A program made the translations under genes and the position numbers. A stretch of DNA of 64,000 nt from Sphingobium sp. HWE2-09 (GTDB lineage Bacteria > Pseudomonadota > Alphaproteobacteria > Sphingomonadales > Sphingomonadaceae), in NCBI RefSeq assembly GCF_035989265.1, contig NZ_JAYKZX010000001.1, positions 124,001-188,000 of the forward strand. The letters run 5' to 3'. Of this stretch, positions 1-9,090 are shown piece after piece. Numbering within the stretch: the first letter of the stretch is position 1; each line of letters begins with the position of its first letter. The notes under the pieces are model-generated. The model saw only the letters and a list, made by a program, of their open reading frames with translations. It was not told the origin of the DNA and ran no database searches.

Positions 1-366
1 AGCCTGTATGGCGAGCCGTCGCGACTGAAGCCCGCAGTGGTCGACTGGTATTATGAGACCAACAATATCCCCGGCGGCTTTGCGCGCGTCCGGGAATATT
101 ATGAGGCCAACAAGAAGGCCGTCTGGTCCAAGGGCGCGGGCAAGGAAGCCGCGTCGATCAAGGTGCCGGTACTGCTGCAATGGGGCGACCGCGATCCCGT
201 GCTGGCCGCGCCGCTCGCGGACAAGGCGGTCGCACAGTTCAGCAACGCGCCGGTGACGCTGATCCACTATCCTGACGTTAGCCATTATCCGATGATCGAG
301 CTGCCCGGCAAAACCGGCGACGACCTGGACGCCTTTTTGACCAAGGTTCATGGAGGGGCGCAATAA
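1..366 (+). CDS. alpha/beta hydrolase, C-terminal part (5' end outside window)
   Basis: The reading frame is open from the first base, so this is the end of a longer gene. The visible part starts SLYGEPSRLKPAVVDWYY, which closely parallels the middle of the secreted alpha/beta hydrolase at 15924-16916 (SLYGEPSRIKPGLIDYYY), so the two are probably paralogues. The remaining C-terminal region carries the usual late-fold elements: a beta strand followed by WGDRDPV, where an Asp would serve as the catalytic acid, and DVSHYPMIELP, where the His would complete the triad. The nucleophile is outside the window. The stop codon overlaps the next start (TAATG), so the two genes are translationally coupled. 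Substrate unknown. Confidence 0.85.
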   Translation, partial: SLYGEPSRLKPAVVDWYYETNNIPGGFARVREYYEANKKAVWSKGAGKEAASIKVPVLLQWGDRDPVLAAPLADKAVAQFSNAPVTLIHYPDVSHYPMIELPGKTGDDLDAFLTKVHGGAQ

Positions 367-749
367 TGACCGATATTTACGGGCAATGGGTGCTGACCGC
401 GCAGGCGCTCAACCAGGACGGGTCTGTGCTTTACGATTGGGCAGCGCGGGTGCGGATCGATCCGGAGGACGGCGACAGGGTTCAGGTGACCGTCGATTCG
501 GAGGGCGGCAAGTCATCCCGCGCCGTCAGCACCGGCGCGCAGCTGCGCGCGATGCCGGACGGGCGATCGACATTGCTCTACGACTATGTCGCCGACCCTG
601 CCCATGAGGCGACGGCGAACCATGATTTCTTCGGGCTGGTGCGCTATGTCTTCGAACCGGACGGCCAGAGCGCGCAGGGCCATTATCTCAATTACAACAG
701 CCGCTATACGTTCGGGAAACTGGCACTGACCCGCGCCGCCCGGGATTAA
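366..749 (+). CDS. small hypothetical protein coupled to the hydrolase
   Basis: A 127-residue protein that I do not recognise. It starts inside the stop codon of the preceding hydrolase gene (TAATG), which supports it as a real, co-translated gene. It has no signal peptide or membrane segment. The composition and alternating hydrophobic pattern (GQWVLTAQALNQDG, VRYVFEPDGQSAQGHY) suggest a small beta-rich soluble fold, perhaps a lipocalin-like or DUF3237-like barrel, but this is only an impression. Its last 4 bases overlap the end of the convergent monooxygenase gene. Confidence 0.7.
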   Translation: MTDIYGQWVLTAQALNQDGSVLYDWAARVRIDPEDGDRVQVTVDSEGGKSSRAVSTGAQLRAMPDGRSTLLYDYVADPAHEATANHDFFGLVRYVFEPDGQSAQGHYLNYNSRYTFGKLALTRAARD

Positions 750-1819
750 ACCCGGGCATCGCGATCGGCGACGGCGGCGCGGATCATCGGGATCAGCGCT
801 TTCCCGAATAGCCGCACGTCTTCGATCGTATAAAAGCCGTTCAGCAGGAAGCGATCGACGCCGATGTCGTAATAGGCCATCAGCGACTGCGTGACCTGCT
901 CCGCCGTGCCGACCAGCGCGGTGGCGTGTAGACGGCCCTGCGTCGCCTGCGTGATGCCGGTCCACAGGCGCTCATCCACGCGCGCGCCCAATCTCGCTAG
1001 CGCCAGCGCATCGCGGGTGCCGGGATCGCCCGCTTCCTTTTCGCGGCCCAATTTCATGCCGCCAGCCTGCACGCCCGTCACGGCCTCCAGCACTTGCGCG
1101 GCCTTGGCCCAGGCGGCCTCTTCGGTATCGCCGACGATGATGCGCATCGACATGGAGATGCCAGGGTCGCGGCCGTGGCTGGCTGCCTCCGCCTTAAAAC
1201 GGGAGACGAGCGCGCCCGTCTGCGCCAGCGTACCGGGACCGACGGCATAGACATCGGCGCATTGCGCGCCCAGCGCGATGGCGAGGTCCGACGCGCCGCC
1301 CCAGAATATCGGGATGGCGTCCTGCACCGGCTTCACGTCGGCATAGCCGCCGTTGAAGCGATAATGCGGGCAGTCATGGTCGATCGGTTTTTCGCTGGTC
1401 CAGATCGCGCGCAATATGTCGACATAATTGCGGCTGCGGCGATAGCGTTCGTCCTTGGTCAGGAAATCGCCGTCGCATTGCGTTTCGATGTCGCTCGCGC
1501 CGGTAATGATATGGACGCCCACGCGGCCATTGCTGATCCGGTCGAGCGTGGCGAACATGCGCGCGGCCATGGTCGGCGCGACGAAGCCGGGGCGATGGGC
1601 GATCATGAATTTCAGGCGACTGGTGACGGCGGCGACATGGGCGGCGGTCGCCAGCCCGTCGGGCCATGTCGCAGTCTGGCCGATCAGGATGCGATCGAAC
1701 CCGGCCTCTTCATGGGCGATGGCATAATCGCGCAGGAAGGCGGGGTCGAATACACCGCGCTTGGGATGCACTTCCGACGAATCGGCAAAATAGTGCAGGC
1801 CGACAATCTCGCACGGCAT
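746..1819 (-). CDS. LLM-class flavin-dependent monooxygenase (SsuD-like)
   Basis: A 357-residue luciferase-like monooxygenase of the alkanesulfonate monooxygenase (SsuD) type. The family uses reduced FMN supplied by a separate reductase and inserts oxygen at C-S, C-N or carbonyl positions. Visible family features are an N-terminal strand (EIVGLHYFAD), the LKFMIAHRPGFVAPTMAARM segment, GRVGVHIITGASDIE, and the SRNYVDILRAIW stretch typical of the TIM-barrel core. It follows an SsuD-like paralogue (1819-2901) whose stop overlaps this start by one base (TGATG), so the pair is one operon. The substrate is not known; true sulfonate use would need ssuA/B/C transport genes, which are absent here. Confidence 0.88.
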   Translation of the reverse strand: MPCEIVGLHYFADSSEVHPKRGVFDPAFLRDYAIAHEEAGFDRILIGQTATWPDGLATAAHVAAVTSRLKFMIAHRPGFVAPTMAARMFATLDRISNGRVGVHIITGASDIETQCDGDFLTKDERYRRSRNYVDILRAIWTSEKPIDHDCPHYRFNGGYADVKPVQDAIPIFWGGASDLAIALGAQCADVYAVGPGTLAQTGALVSRFKAEAASHGRDPGISMSMRIIVGDTEEAAWAKAAQVLEAVTGVQAGGMKLGREKEAGDPGTRDALALARLGARVDERLWTGITQATQGRLHATALVGTAEQVTQSLMAYYDIGVDRFLLNGFYTIEDVRLFGKALIPMIRAAVADRDARV

Positions 1820-2901
1820 CAGGCGGCCGCCTTTGCCGCGTCGCGTTCGGCCACGCGCGCGCGCAACAGCGGGATCACGTCGCGACCGATGCGCACCGTG
1901 TCGTCCACCGGCTCGAAACCGCGCAGGATGAATTTTGCGACCCCCGCATCATAATAGTCCAGCAGCGCATCGACGATTTGGTCGGGATCGCCAACCAGCG
2001 TGCCGCTGTTGCTCTGCCCGCCACGCAGCTGGTTGATACCGTTCCAGAAGCATTTTTCGAGCCGATCGCCGCGCGCGGCGAGTTCGGCGGTGCGCTGGAA
2101 CCCGTCCGCCTTGGCCGCGACGACATTCTGCGCCAGGCGCGGCGAGGCGGCGATGATCTGTTCGCGCACCATGTCCGCACGCGCCCAGGCTTCCGCCTCA
2201 CTATCGGCGACGATCAGGCGGATCGACATGAGGAAGGCGGGATCGCGATCATATGGCGCGGCGGCGGCACGCACGGTTTTTACAACCTGCGTCATGCCCT
2301 CCACCGTATCGCTCAAGGTGGCGAAGGTGTCGGCATATTGGCCGCCGACGCTGAGCGCGGCGGGCGACATGCCGCCGAAATAGACCTGAACGCCTGCCTT
2401 TTGCAGCGGCTTCACTTCGGCGAACCCGGCGCGGAAGCGATAGAAGGCGCCGTCATGATCGATCGGCGCATCGCTGCCCCAAATGGCGCGCAGGATGGCG
2501 ATATATTCGCCGCTGCGGGCATAGCGTTCTTCCTTGGTCAGGAAATCGCCATCGGCCTGCGTTTCGATATCGCTCGCCGCGCTGATGATATGGACGGCCA
2601 GTCGTCCTTCCAGCAGATGATCCAGCGTCGCGAGCAGGCGCGCACCCATGGTCGGCGCGATGAAGCCGGGCCGGTGCGCCAGCATGACGCCCAGCCGCTC
2701 CGTGATCCCGGCAACATAGGCGGCGATGCTGATATTGTCGGGCATGGTCGCGGCATTGGCGATCAGCACCCGGTCATAGCCGCCCTCGTCATGCAGGCGC
2801 GCCTGTTTGGCGATGGCGTCCATGTCGAAATGCGACATGGGCGTCGGCACGAGTTCGCTACCCAGATTATGATTGAGCAGGCCATTGATTTCGACGGGCA
2901 T
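1819..2901 (-). CDS. LLM-class flavin-dependent monooxygenase, first gene of the pair
   Basis: A 360-residue paralogue of the downstream monooxygenase. Matching segments include LGVMLAHRPGFIAPTMGARL, GRLAVHIISAASDIE and SGEYIAILRAIW. The ATG has a clear ribosome binding site (AGGAGAG, about 8 bases upstream). The family needs FMNH2 from a partner reductase; none is recognisable nearby. An operator-like 15-mer (2977-2991) lies about 80 bases upstream, in the region shared with the divergent DUF1330 gene. The two neighbouring monooxygenases may act as two subunits or on two related substrates; the sequence does not decide. Confidence 0.88.
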   Translation of the reverse strand: MPVEINGLLNHNLGSELVPTPMSHFDMDAIAKQARLHDEGGYDRVLIANAATMPDNISIAAYVAGITERLGVMLAHRPGFIAPTMGARLLATLDHLLEGRLAVHIISAASDIETQADGDFLTKEERYARSGEYIAILRAIWGSDAPIDHDGAFYRFRAGFAEVKPLQKAGVQVYFGGMSPAALSVGGQYADTFATLSDTVEGMTQVVKTVRAAAAPYDRDPAFLMSIRLIVADSEAEAWARADMVREQIIAASPRLAQNVVAAKADGFQRTAELAARGDRLEKCFWNGINQLRGGQSNSGTLVGDPDQIVDALLDYYDAGVAKFILRGFEPVDDTVRIGRDVIPLLRARVAERDAAKAAA

Positions 2902-2976
2902 GATGCGGCTCTCCTGTCCGGATTGTTCGGAAAAAAGATAGCCATGCCACCGGTACGCAAAGGGTTCGTCGCTCCA

Positions 2977-2991
2977 CTATCCGCCTGACGG
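2977..2991 (+). promoter_or_regulatory. operator-like site A (YTATCCGNNNNNCGG)
   Basis: The sequence is CTATCCGCCTGACGG. It lies about midway between the divergent starts at 2901 (monooxygenase pair) and 3069 (DUF1330). It differs by one base from the site at 22822-22836 and matches sites in other control regions of the window. It is probably bound by the IclR-family regulator encoded at 35381-36169. Confidence 0.6.
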
Positions 2992-3068
2992 TCGCGCGCG
3001 ACGAAGGGGGCATGGCGGCGGAATGGCGGATTAGGCTCCAGGGCACATCATTCCAAAAGGAGCACAGT

Positions 3069-3362
3069 ATGGCCGCCTATATCGTCGCCACCGTCCGCAT
3101 CGACGACCCCGCCAAGTTCGGCGAATATGTCAAAGCTATTGCCGGCCTGTCCGAAGCGCATGGCGGCGAATATGTCGTCCGTGGCAAGGTGGCGGAAATC
3201 TTGGAAGGCGACATCGATGCCGAGGAACGCATCGTCGTGGCGCGCTTCCCGACCGCCGAAGCGGCCCGCGGCTATGCCAAGTCGCCCGAATATCTGGCGG
3301 GCGCGAAACTGCGCGAGGGCGCGGGCACGGTGATCACCCGCCTGCTGGTCGATCCGGCCTGA
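3069..3362 (+). CDS. DUF1330 family protein
   Basis: A 97-residue protein with the DUF1330 pattern: an N-terminal strand (AAYIVATVRIDDPAKFGEY), a central GGEYVVRGK, and VVARFPTAEAARGYAKSPEY near the end. The fold is a ferredoxin-like dimeric alpha/beta barrel. Some such proteins act in small-molecule catabolism, but no general reaction is known. I chose the ATG at 3069 because AAAAGGAG precedes it at good spacing; an upstream GTG-type start at 3012 has no comparable site. It is divergent from the monooxygenase pair and shares the control region holding site A. Confidence 0.85.
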   Translation: MAAYIVATVRIDDPAKFGEYVKAIAGLSEAHGGEYVVRGKVAEILEGDIDAEERIVVARFPTAEAARGYAKSPEYLAGAKLREGAGTVITRLLVDPA

Positions 3363-3401
3363 ATAGAGTGGAGGGGCCGCGATGGCGGCCCCTCCGCTGG
3401 C

Positions 3402-4219
3402 TCAGTCTAGCGACTTCAGGAAAGTGGCGATCGCGTCCGCCCATGCCTGCGGCTTCTGGTCGCAGATATCGATGCCGCCGCCCTCAATCTCCGCATAGGC
3501 GAAATCGGGGCGCAGGGCGTGGGCGGCCAGCGCCGACTGGTGCATCATGTCGCCAGTGTTGGTCAGGATCAGTCCCGGCTGGGTGATGCGGCCCAGTGGT
3601 TCTTCATGGCGATAGACGAAGGCGGCGGCGTGGCCATACCAGTAAGCGCCGCGATCCCACGCCATCATCGCCTGGCACACATAGTCGCTGATCCGTTCCG
3701 GTCCCAGCTCGCCATCGGACAGATGATCGCGGATGCGGGCGATCTCGACCATATGCGCCGCGCCCGGCAAGGGCCGGAACGCCTTTTCCCGTGCGACGAT
3801 GTCGGCGGTCAGCGCTTCGCGCGCCTCGTCGCCCATGATCATCACGCCATGCAGAATCACCGCGTCGATCCGGGCGGGATGCGCCAGCGCGACTTCGGTC
3901 GAAACCAGGCCGCCGGTATGATGCCCCCCACCGCCGCGCGGGCGATGCCGAGCGCATCGAGGACGGGCACGACGCTGCTCGCATAATCCGCGATCGTCGG
4001 CGGCGTCGCTGGTGCGTCGGACATGCCAAAGCCGGGCAGATCGATCGCGATCGGGCGCAGGCCGTGGGCGGCGAGAGGCGCGAACACGTTCGAAAATTGA
4101 TCGGACGTCATGATCGCCTGATGCAGCAGCACCAGCGGGCGGCCCTCTCCGGTCGCGGCCTGATAATGAATCTGGCCGAACCGGCCATCGGCATAGCCAC
4201 GGCGCATCGCCACGCTCAT
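3402..4219 (-). pseudogene. alpha/beta hydrolase, frameshifted in a G run
   Basis: Two frames together make one alpha/beta hydrolase of about 272 residues. The first frame starts at 4219 (MSVAMRRGYADGRFGQIHY, then PLVLLHQ, IDLPGFGMSDAP). It runs to the nucleophile elbow, where a run of six G (on the minus strand; plus positions about 3924-3929) shifts the frame. After the shift the second frame reads HHTGGLVSTEVALAHPARID and continues to the stop at 3402. Total length is one base short of a multiple of three, consistent with loss of one G. The elbow would read G-x-H-T-G, with His where Ser is usual. The start overlaps the alcohol dehydrogenase stop (ATGA). A sequencing error in the homopolymer is a real alternative to a true mutation. 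Confidence 0.75.
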
Positions 4220-5340
4220 GGCACCATCACCTGGCGGATAGCCTGCCCATCGGCCAGCGTGTCGAGCAGGCTGTTGATGTCGCTCAAGGGGCTGACCGAT
4301 GTCAGCAGCTTTTCGACCGGCAGGCGGCCTGCGCGCCACAGGGCGATGTAGCGGGGGATGTCACGCGCGGGGACGGACGATCCCATATAGCTGCCGATCA
4401 GCGTCTTGCCGTCGGCCACTGGCGAAATGGCGGGGATGTCGAATATCTCCTTGGGATTGGGCAGGCCGACCGTCACGACGCGACCGCCACGGCGGACGGC
4501 GTTCCAGGCGGCCTTGAGCACCACGGCCTTGCCCACCGTTTCGATCACCACATCCGGCCCGCCATCGGGGAAGAGAGCGGTCAGCAGCGCCGCCACATCT
4601 TCGGGAGCGGCAGCCTGCGCGCCCAGCTCCTCTGCAATGGCGCGCTTTTCCGCCGAAGGATCGACGGCAAGGATGGTCGCTGCGCCGCTGGCGCGGGCCG
4701 CCAACAGCGCCGACAGGCCGACGCCACCCAGGCCATAGACCAAGACCGTCTCGCCCGGACGCAGCTGCGCGGAGTTCATCACCGCCCCCGCCCCGGTCAG
4801 GACGGCGCAGCCGAACAGAGCGGCGATTTCGGGTGGAATGTCGCGGTCTATCTTCACGGCCGATCGGCGATCGACCACCGCATGGGTGGCGAAGGCCGAG
4901 CAGCCCAGATGATGATGCACCTCCGCGCCATGATCGTGCAGGCGACGGCCGCCGTTCAGCAGTCGCCCCTCGCCATTGGCCGCCGCGCCCACGCCGCACA
5001 TATAGGGTTCGCCCGATCGGCAGCGCACGCATTCGCCACAGGACGGCAGGAAGGCGAGCACGACCCGGTCGCCCACGGCAAAGCCGCTGTCGTCCGGCGT
5101 GCCGGTCGCTTCCACGATACCGGTCGCTTCATGGCCCAGCGCCATCGGCATGGGACGCGGGCGATCGCCATTCACCACCGACAGATCCGAATGGCACAGG
5201 CCTGCCGCATCGACCCGCACCAGCAATTCGCCGGGGCGCGGGGCGTCCAGCTCCAGTTCGGCGATGCGCAGCGGCGGCGTGTCGCCATAGGGGCGCGCAT
5301 TGTCGCCCGAACGGTCCAGAACGGCGGCGGTGATGCGCAT
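4216..5340 (-). CDS. zinc-dependent alcohol dehydrogenase
   Basis: A medium-chain dehydrogenase/reductase of about 374 residues that oxidises an alcohol with NAD(P). The catalytic zinc ligands are visible in GLCHSD and GHEATG. The structural zinc lobe has four cysteines in CGECVRCRSGEPYMC. The nucleotide-binding motif is VYGLGGVGLSAL. Overall it resembles the class III/aryl-alcohol dehydrogenase branch. I chose the ATG at 5340, which overlaps the stop of the upstream lyase gene (TGATG), over an upstream in-frame start at 5358. The downstream hydrolase start overlaps its stop (ATGA). It probably oxidises a hydroxymethyl or similar intermediate of this operon's pathway; the substrate is not shown. 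Confidence 0.9.
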   Translation of the reverse strand: MRITAAVLDRSGDNARPYGDTPPLRIAELELDAPRPGELLVRVDAAGLCHSDLSVVNGDRPRPMPMALGHEATGIVEATGTPDDSGFAVGDRVVLAFLPSCGECVRCRSGEPYMCGVGAAANGEGRLLNGGRRLHDHGAEVHHHLGCSAFATHAVVDRRSAVKIDRDIPPEIAALFGCAVLTGAGAVMNSAQLRPGETVLVYGLGGVGLSALLAARASGAATILAVDPSAEKRAIAEELGAQAAAPEDVAALLTALFPDGGPDVVIETVGKAVVLKAAWNAVRRGGRVVTVGLPNPKEIFDIPAISPVADGKTLIGSYMGSSVPARDIPRYIALWRAGRLPVEKLLTSVSPLSDINSLLDTLADGQAIRQVMVP

Positions 5341-6200
5341 CAGCCTGCCTGCCCCCATTTCTTGTCGAACGCCCAGACATCTTCGAACCCGATCATCGAG
5401 CAGAATGTCTTGAAGTCGAACAGTTCCGAGGCGTCAGGTTCGCCGATGCCTTCATTCTTCAACCGCGTCAGCGCCTTTTCCATCGCCGTCACCGCCACCA
5501 GGCTGGTCAGCGAAGGATAGATGGCGAAGGCGAAGCCGATGTCGGACAGGACGTTGCCGGGCAAGGGCGGGGTCAGGCCGCCATTGGACATATTGGCCAT
5601 CACCGGCAGGTCGAAGGCGTTGCAGACCAGATGCATTTCCTCCTCGCTCTGCAACGCTTCGGGGAACAGCACGTCCGCACCCGCCTTGGCATAGGCTTCG
5701 AGGCGGCGGAGCGTGCCGTCAAGTCCTTCGGACTGGCGCGCGTCGGTGCGGGCGATAACGAGCATATCCTCGCGCGCGTCCACCGCGACCTTCACCTTTT
5801 CCGCCATGTCCTCCATCGAGACGACGCGCTTATAGGGGGTGTGGCCGCATTTCTTGGGAAATTCCTGATCCTCGATCTGGATCGCGGAAATGCCCGCCGC
5901 TTCATAACCCTTGACCGTGTGATGGACGTTGAGCAGCCCGCCATAGCCAGTGTCGGCGTCGGCGATCAGCGCGGCCTTGGACGTGCGCTTCACCGTCGCC
6001 ATGCGATCGACCATCTCGGAATAGCCGACGATCCCGGCGTCGGGCAGGCCATAGGCCGAAGCGGTCAGCCAATAGCCGGTGCCGTAGATCACGTCGAAAC
6101 CGACGCGGTCGGCGGTGACGGCGGCGATCATGTCCTGCACGCCGGGGACCACGAAGAACCGCTTTTCGGCAAGTTTCTCACGCAAACGGGAATCGGCCAT
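5340..6200 (-). CDS. isocitrate lyase/PEP mutase superfamily lyase
   Basis: A 286-residue member of the isocitrate lyase/phosphoenolpyruvate mutase superfamily, which forms or breaks C-C or P-C bonds next to a pyruvate-like unit using Mg2+. The metal motif ADADTGYGG (Asp81, Asp83) and the lyase motif KKCGH with Cys118 are both present. The Cys motif favours a true lyase (methylisocitrate, dimethylmalate or related) over a phosphonomutase. It lies directly downstream of a LeuC/LeuD pair (3 bases between genes). That recalls the aconitase-type hydratase plus 2,3-dimethylmalate lyase pair of bacterial nicotinate fermentation. Inferred role: cleavage of a substituted malate to pyruvate plus a short acid. 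Confidence 0.88.
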   Translation of the reverse strand: MADSRLREKLAEKRFFVVPGVQDMIAAVTADRVGFDVIYGTGYWLTASAYGLPDAGIVGYSEMVDRMATVKRTSKAALIADADTGYGGLLNVHHTVKGYEAAGISAIQIEDQEFPKKCGHTPYKRVVSMEDMAEKVKVAVDAREDMLVIARTDARQSEGLDGTLRRLEAYAKAGADVLFPEALQSEEEMHLVCNAFDLPVMANMSNGGLTPPLPGNVLSDIGFAFAIYPSLTSLVAVTAMEKALTRLKNEGIGEPDASELFDFKTFCSMIGFEDVWAFDKKWGQAG

Positions 6201-6203
6201 TAT

Positions 6204-6800
6204 CTATCCTTTTGTCCAGAGCCAGGGCGCAGCCTGCTGCTGTGCCTGTTCGAAGCGGGCGATGTCCGCTCCGTGCAACGCGCGGATGCGCGATATGTCG
6301 TTCCAGCCGTTGAGCAGCGCTTCGCGCCGTCCATCGTCCACGGTGAAGAGGATCGGCGCGTCGTTGCCGACAGTCAGCGTCCGCGCCTCCAGATCGATGG
6401 CGAAGGGCAGGCCCGCGCCGGCGGCAGCGTGCAGCCGCTCCACGGTCGCTACGTCCAGCCGGATCGGCAGCTGGCCGTTCTTGAAGCAGTTGGAAAAGAA
6501 GATTTCGCCGAAACTTTCCGCGATAATCACGCGGATGCCCAGCCCCGCCAAAGCCCATGGCGCCTGTTCGCGGCTGGACCCGCAGCCGAAATTGGGGCCG
6601 GCGACCAGCACCGGCGGCGCCTGATCGATGCCGGGCGCGAGCGGGAAGCCAGGGGCATCGCGGCGATCGTGGAAGGCATAGCGGCCAAGCCCCTTCTTCT
6701 CCGTGATGAGCAGGAAGCGGGCGGGGTAGATGATGTCGGTATCGACATCGGCGTCCGGCAGCGAGAGCGCCGGGCCGGTAACGGTGACAAGCGGCGTCAT
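6204..6800 (-). CDS. LeuD-like small subunit of an aconitase-family hydratase (pair 1)
   Basis: A 198-residue swivelling-domain subunit of the 3-isopropylmalate dehydratase type. The motif [15 protein letters not shown] is present; the usual His after GSSRE is Gln here, which may alter substrate choice. The [11 protein letters not shown] segment is the normal N-terminal family signature. The ATG at 6800 overlaps the LeuC-like stop (ATGA), so I rejected the longer open frame upstream, which runs antisense-like through LeuC. A second pair lies at 12909-14932, and the context is catabolic, so leucine synthesis is unlikely. I infer hydration or dehydration of an alkyl-malate/maleate intermediate. 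Confidence 0.9.
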   Translation of the reverse strand: MTPLVTVTGPALSLPDADVDTDIIYPARFLLITEKKGLGRYAFHDRRDAPGFPLAPGIDQAPPVLVAGPNFGCGSSREQAPWALAGLGIRVIIAESFGEIFFSNCFKNGQLPIRLDVATVERLHAAAGAGLPFAIDLEARTLTVGNDAPILFTVDDGRREALLNGWNDISRIRALHGADIARFEQAQQQAAPWLWTKG

Positions 6801-8173
6801 GCCATGGTCCTTACGTCCACGATGCGGCCCATGATGGCGGCGGCGGCGACCATGGCCGGACTCATCAGGTGCGTGCGCGCGCCCGCCCCCTGCCGTCCTT
6901 CGAAATTGCGGTTGGAGGTGGAGGCACAGCGCGCGCCCGCCGGCAAGCGATCGTCGTTCATCGCGACGCACAGCGAACAGCCCGGATCGCGCCATTCGAA
7001 ACCGGCGTCGATGAAGATGCGGTCCAGCCCCTCCGCCTCCGCCTGCCGCTTGACCGCGCCCGATCCCGGCACGACCAGCGCGCGGACGCCCGCCGCGACA
7101 TGGCCGCGCGATGCGATGGCGGCGGCGGCGCGCAGATCTTCGATCCGGCCATTGGTGCAACTGCCGATGAAGGCATGGTCGATCGCCAAGCCATCCATCG
7201 CTTCGCCCGGTTGCAGGTCCATATAGGCCAGCGCTTTGGCAAGTTTGGCTTCGCCCTGCGGCACGGCGGCGGTCACCGGCAGCACCTGATCGGGGCTGGT
7301 GCCGAAGGTGACATGGGGCGCGATGGCGTCGGCGGCGATCGTCACTTCGGTGTCGAAGGACGCATCCGTATCGCTGGGCAGGGTGCGCCAATAGGCGAGA
7401 GCCGCGTCCCAATCCGCGCCTTGCGGAACGCGCGGGCGGCCTTTCAGATAGGCGAAGGTGGTTTCGTCGGGGGCGACCAGACCGGTGCGCGATCCGGCCT
7501 CGATCGCCATGTTGCAGAGCGTCATGCGTCCTTCCATCGACAAGGCCCGCACGGCTTCGCCTGCAAATTCGATAGCGTAGCCAACCGCGCCGGACGCGCC
7601 GATCTGGCCGATCATGGCGAGCGCCATATCCTTGGCCGTGACGCCGGGCTGCAACGCGCCGGTGAAGGTGACGCGCATCCGCTTCGCCTTCACCTGCCAC
7701 AGCGCCTGCGCCGCCATGACGATGCCACATTCGCTGGCGCCGATGCCGAAAGCCAGCGTTCCGAATGCGCCATGGGTCGCGCTATGGCTGTCGCCGCACA
7801 CGAAGCTGATGCCCGGCAGCGTAAAGCCTTGTTCGGGACCGATGACATGGACGATGCCCTGCCCCGGCCCGTCGAGCGCCAGATATTCGATGCCGAACTG
7901 CGCGCAATTGGCTTCGAGCAGCGCGACTTGGGCGGCGGCCTGCGGGTCGGCGATCGGCTGGTCGCGATCATGGGTGGGAACGCTATGGTCCGCCACCGCC
8001 AATTGCGTCGCGGGGCGATGGACGGGCAGCCCATCCTCGCGCAGCAGCTCGAAGGATTGCGGCGTGCTGACTTCATGCAGCAGGTGGCGATCGACATAGA
8101 GCAAAGTCTGCCCATCCGCCCCTTCCGCCACGACATGGGCGTCCCACAACTTGTCATAGAGCGTGCGCGCCAT
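6797..8173 (-). CDS. LeuC-like large subunit of an aconitase-family hydratase (pair 1)
   Basis: A 458-residue aconitase-family large subunit. The 4Fe-4S ligands are in place: Cys339 in GSCTNGR, Cys399 and Cys402 in GCSLC. CGDSH (126-130) and [11 protein letters not shown] are further family motifs. Its length matches LeuC of E. coli, so the pair is a heterodimeric hydratase rather than a one-chain aconitase. It sits between the deacetylase genes and leuD-like/lyase genes of the leftward operon, with tight spacing throughout. The nearest functional analogies are isopropylmalate, citraconate/mesaconate or dimethylmaleate hydratases; the substrate cannot be fixed from the sequence. Confidence 0.92.
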   Translation of the reverse strand: MARTLYDKLWDAHVVAEGADGQTLLYVDRHLLHEVSTPQSFELLREDGLPVHRPATQLAVADHSVPTHDRDQPIADPQAAAQVALLEANCAQFGIEYLALDGPGQGIVHVIGPEQGFTLPGISFVCGDSHSATHGAFGTLAFGIGASECGIVMAAQALWQVKAKRMRVTFTGALQPGVTAKDMALAMIGQIGASGAVGYAIEFAGEAVRALSMEGRMTLCNMAIEAGSRTGLVAPDETTFAYLKGRPRVPQGADWDAALAYWRTLPSDTDASFDTEVTIAADAIAPHVTFGTSPDQVLPVTAAVPQGEAKLAKALAYMDLQPGEAMDGLAIDHAFIGSCTNGRIEDLRAAAAIASRGHVAAGVRALVVPGSGAVKRQAEAEGLDRIFIDAGFEWRDPGCSLCVAMNDDRLPAGARCASTSNRNFEGRQGAGARTHLMSPAMVAAAAIMGRIVDVRTMA

Positions 8174-8175
8174 CG

Positions 8176-9090
8176 TCAGGACACCTGCCGGGCGATGGCG
8201 TCGCCGCGCGCGAAGCCATGCGCGTCCTGCGCGGCGAGCCAGCTGAGCAACCGCTCGAACGCGGCGATGCGATAGGGCAGGCCCATGATATAGGGGGTGA
8301 CGTTGAGTGGCAGCATCCGCCCGCCATGCGTCTTCGCCTCTCCATCCAGCCAGTGGAAAGCGTCCTGCATTTGCTCGACATAGCTGTCCACCGACTGCTG
8401 CTGCACGGTCAATATCTGCCGGTCGGACAGTTCGTGGTTGAGCGGCAGGTTGAGGATGCGCCCCGCGCCTGTCTGCATCGCATAGGGCAGGTCGTCATTT
8501 ACCCAATCGCACATATAGGTCAGCCCCGCCTGTGCCAGCAGGCGCGGCGTATCGAAACTTTGCGAGCGGGCGATGGAGAGCCAGCCGGTGGGCCGGGTGC
8601 CGGACGCCGCCTCGATCGCGTCGAGCGATCCGGCGATCAGGGCGCGCTCAGCGTCTTCAACGATGCCGGTGGCGATCGTGCCGTTCATGTCGGTGCTATG
8701 CGCGATGATCTCATGCCCGCCCGCCACAATATCGCGGATCAGTTCGGGATAGCGCTGCGCGATGGCGCCATTGGCGGCGACAGAAATGCGAGCGCCTACC
8801 TTCTCTGCCGCGTCGAGCAGGCGATAGATGCCGACCCGACTACCATAATCGCGCGCGGTATAGTGGCGATAGTCGGGATAGGCCGTCTGCATATGACCCG
8901 GCGCGCGGAACGGCTTGTCTTCGGGCGTGATCGGAAACCATTCGAGATCGACGACAATCCAGGTCAGTACGCGCTTGCCGTCGTCCCATGCGATCGGCGG
9001 TCGGGTGAAGAGGTTGGACCAGGGATACAGGTCATGATCCATGCCCTGCTGGCGATGCGGATAGTCCAGATAGGCGGGGTCCAGAGTCAT
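8176..9090 (-). CDS. polysaccharide deacetylase-fold hydrolase (PuuE/allantoinase-like), second of tandem pair
   Basis: A 304-residue NodB-fold protein of the branch that includes cofactor-free or metal allantoinase PuuE, whose members open cyclic amides rather than deacetylate sugars. [17 protein letters not shown] is the N-terminal strand region, and [13 protein letters not shown] carries the H-x-x-x-H type metal/catalytic histidines. No signal peptide is present, which argues against an envelope polysaccharide substrate. The start overlaps the stop of its paralogue (ATGA). Its neighbours include an isochorismatase-type amidase and acid-processing enzymes. I infer hydrolysis of a lactam, imide or hydantoin-like ring. 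Confidence 0.85.
   Translation of the reverse strand: MTLDPAYLDYPHRQQGMDHDLYPWSNLFTRPPIAWDDGKRVLTWIVVDLEWFPITPEDKPFRAPGHMQTAYPDYRHYTARDYGSRVGIYRLLDAAEKVGARISVAANGAIAQRYPELIRDIVAGGHEIIAHSTDMNGTIATGIVEDAERALIAGSLDAIEAASGTRPTGWLSIARSQSFDTPRLLAQAGLTYMCDWVNDDLPYAMQTGAGRILNLPLNHELSDRQILTVQQQSVDSYVEQMQDAFHWLDGEAKTHGGRMLPLNVTPYIMGLPYRIAAFERLLSWLAAQDAHGFARGDAIARQVS

Noticed and set aside
3012..3068. Longer start for the DUF1330 gene
   Set aside because: No ribosome binding site, whereas AAAAGGAG precedes the ATG at 3069, where the domain begins.
5631..7226. A 531-codon plus-strand frame
   Set aside because: Antisense to the lyase, LeuD and LeuC genes and rich in low-complexity Arg/Ala stretches.
6801..7730. 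N-terminal extension of the LeuD-like frame (pair 1)
   Set aside because: It overlaps the LeuC gene out of frame; the family N-terminus and ATGA overlap fix the start at 6800.
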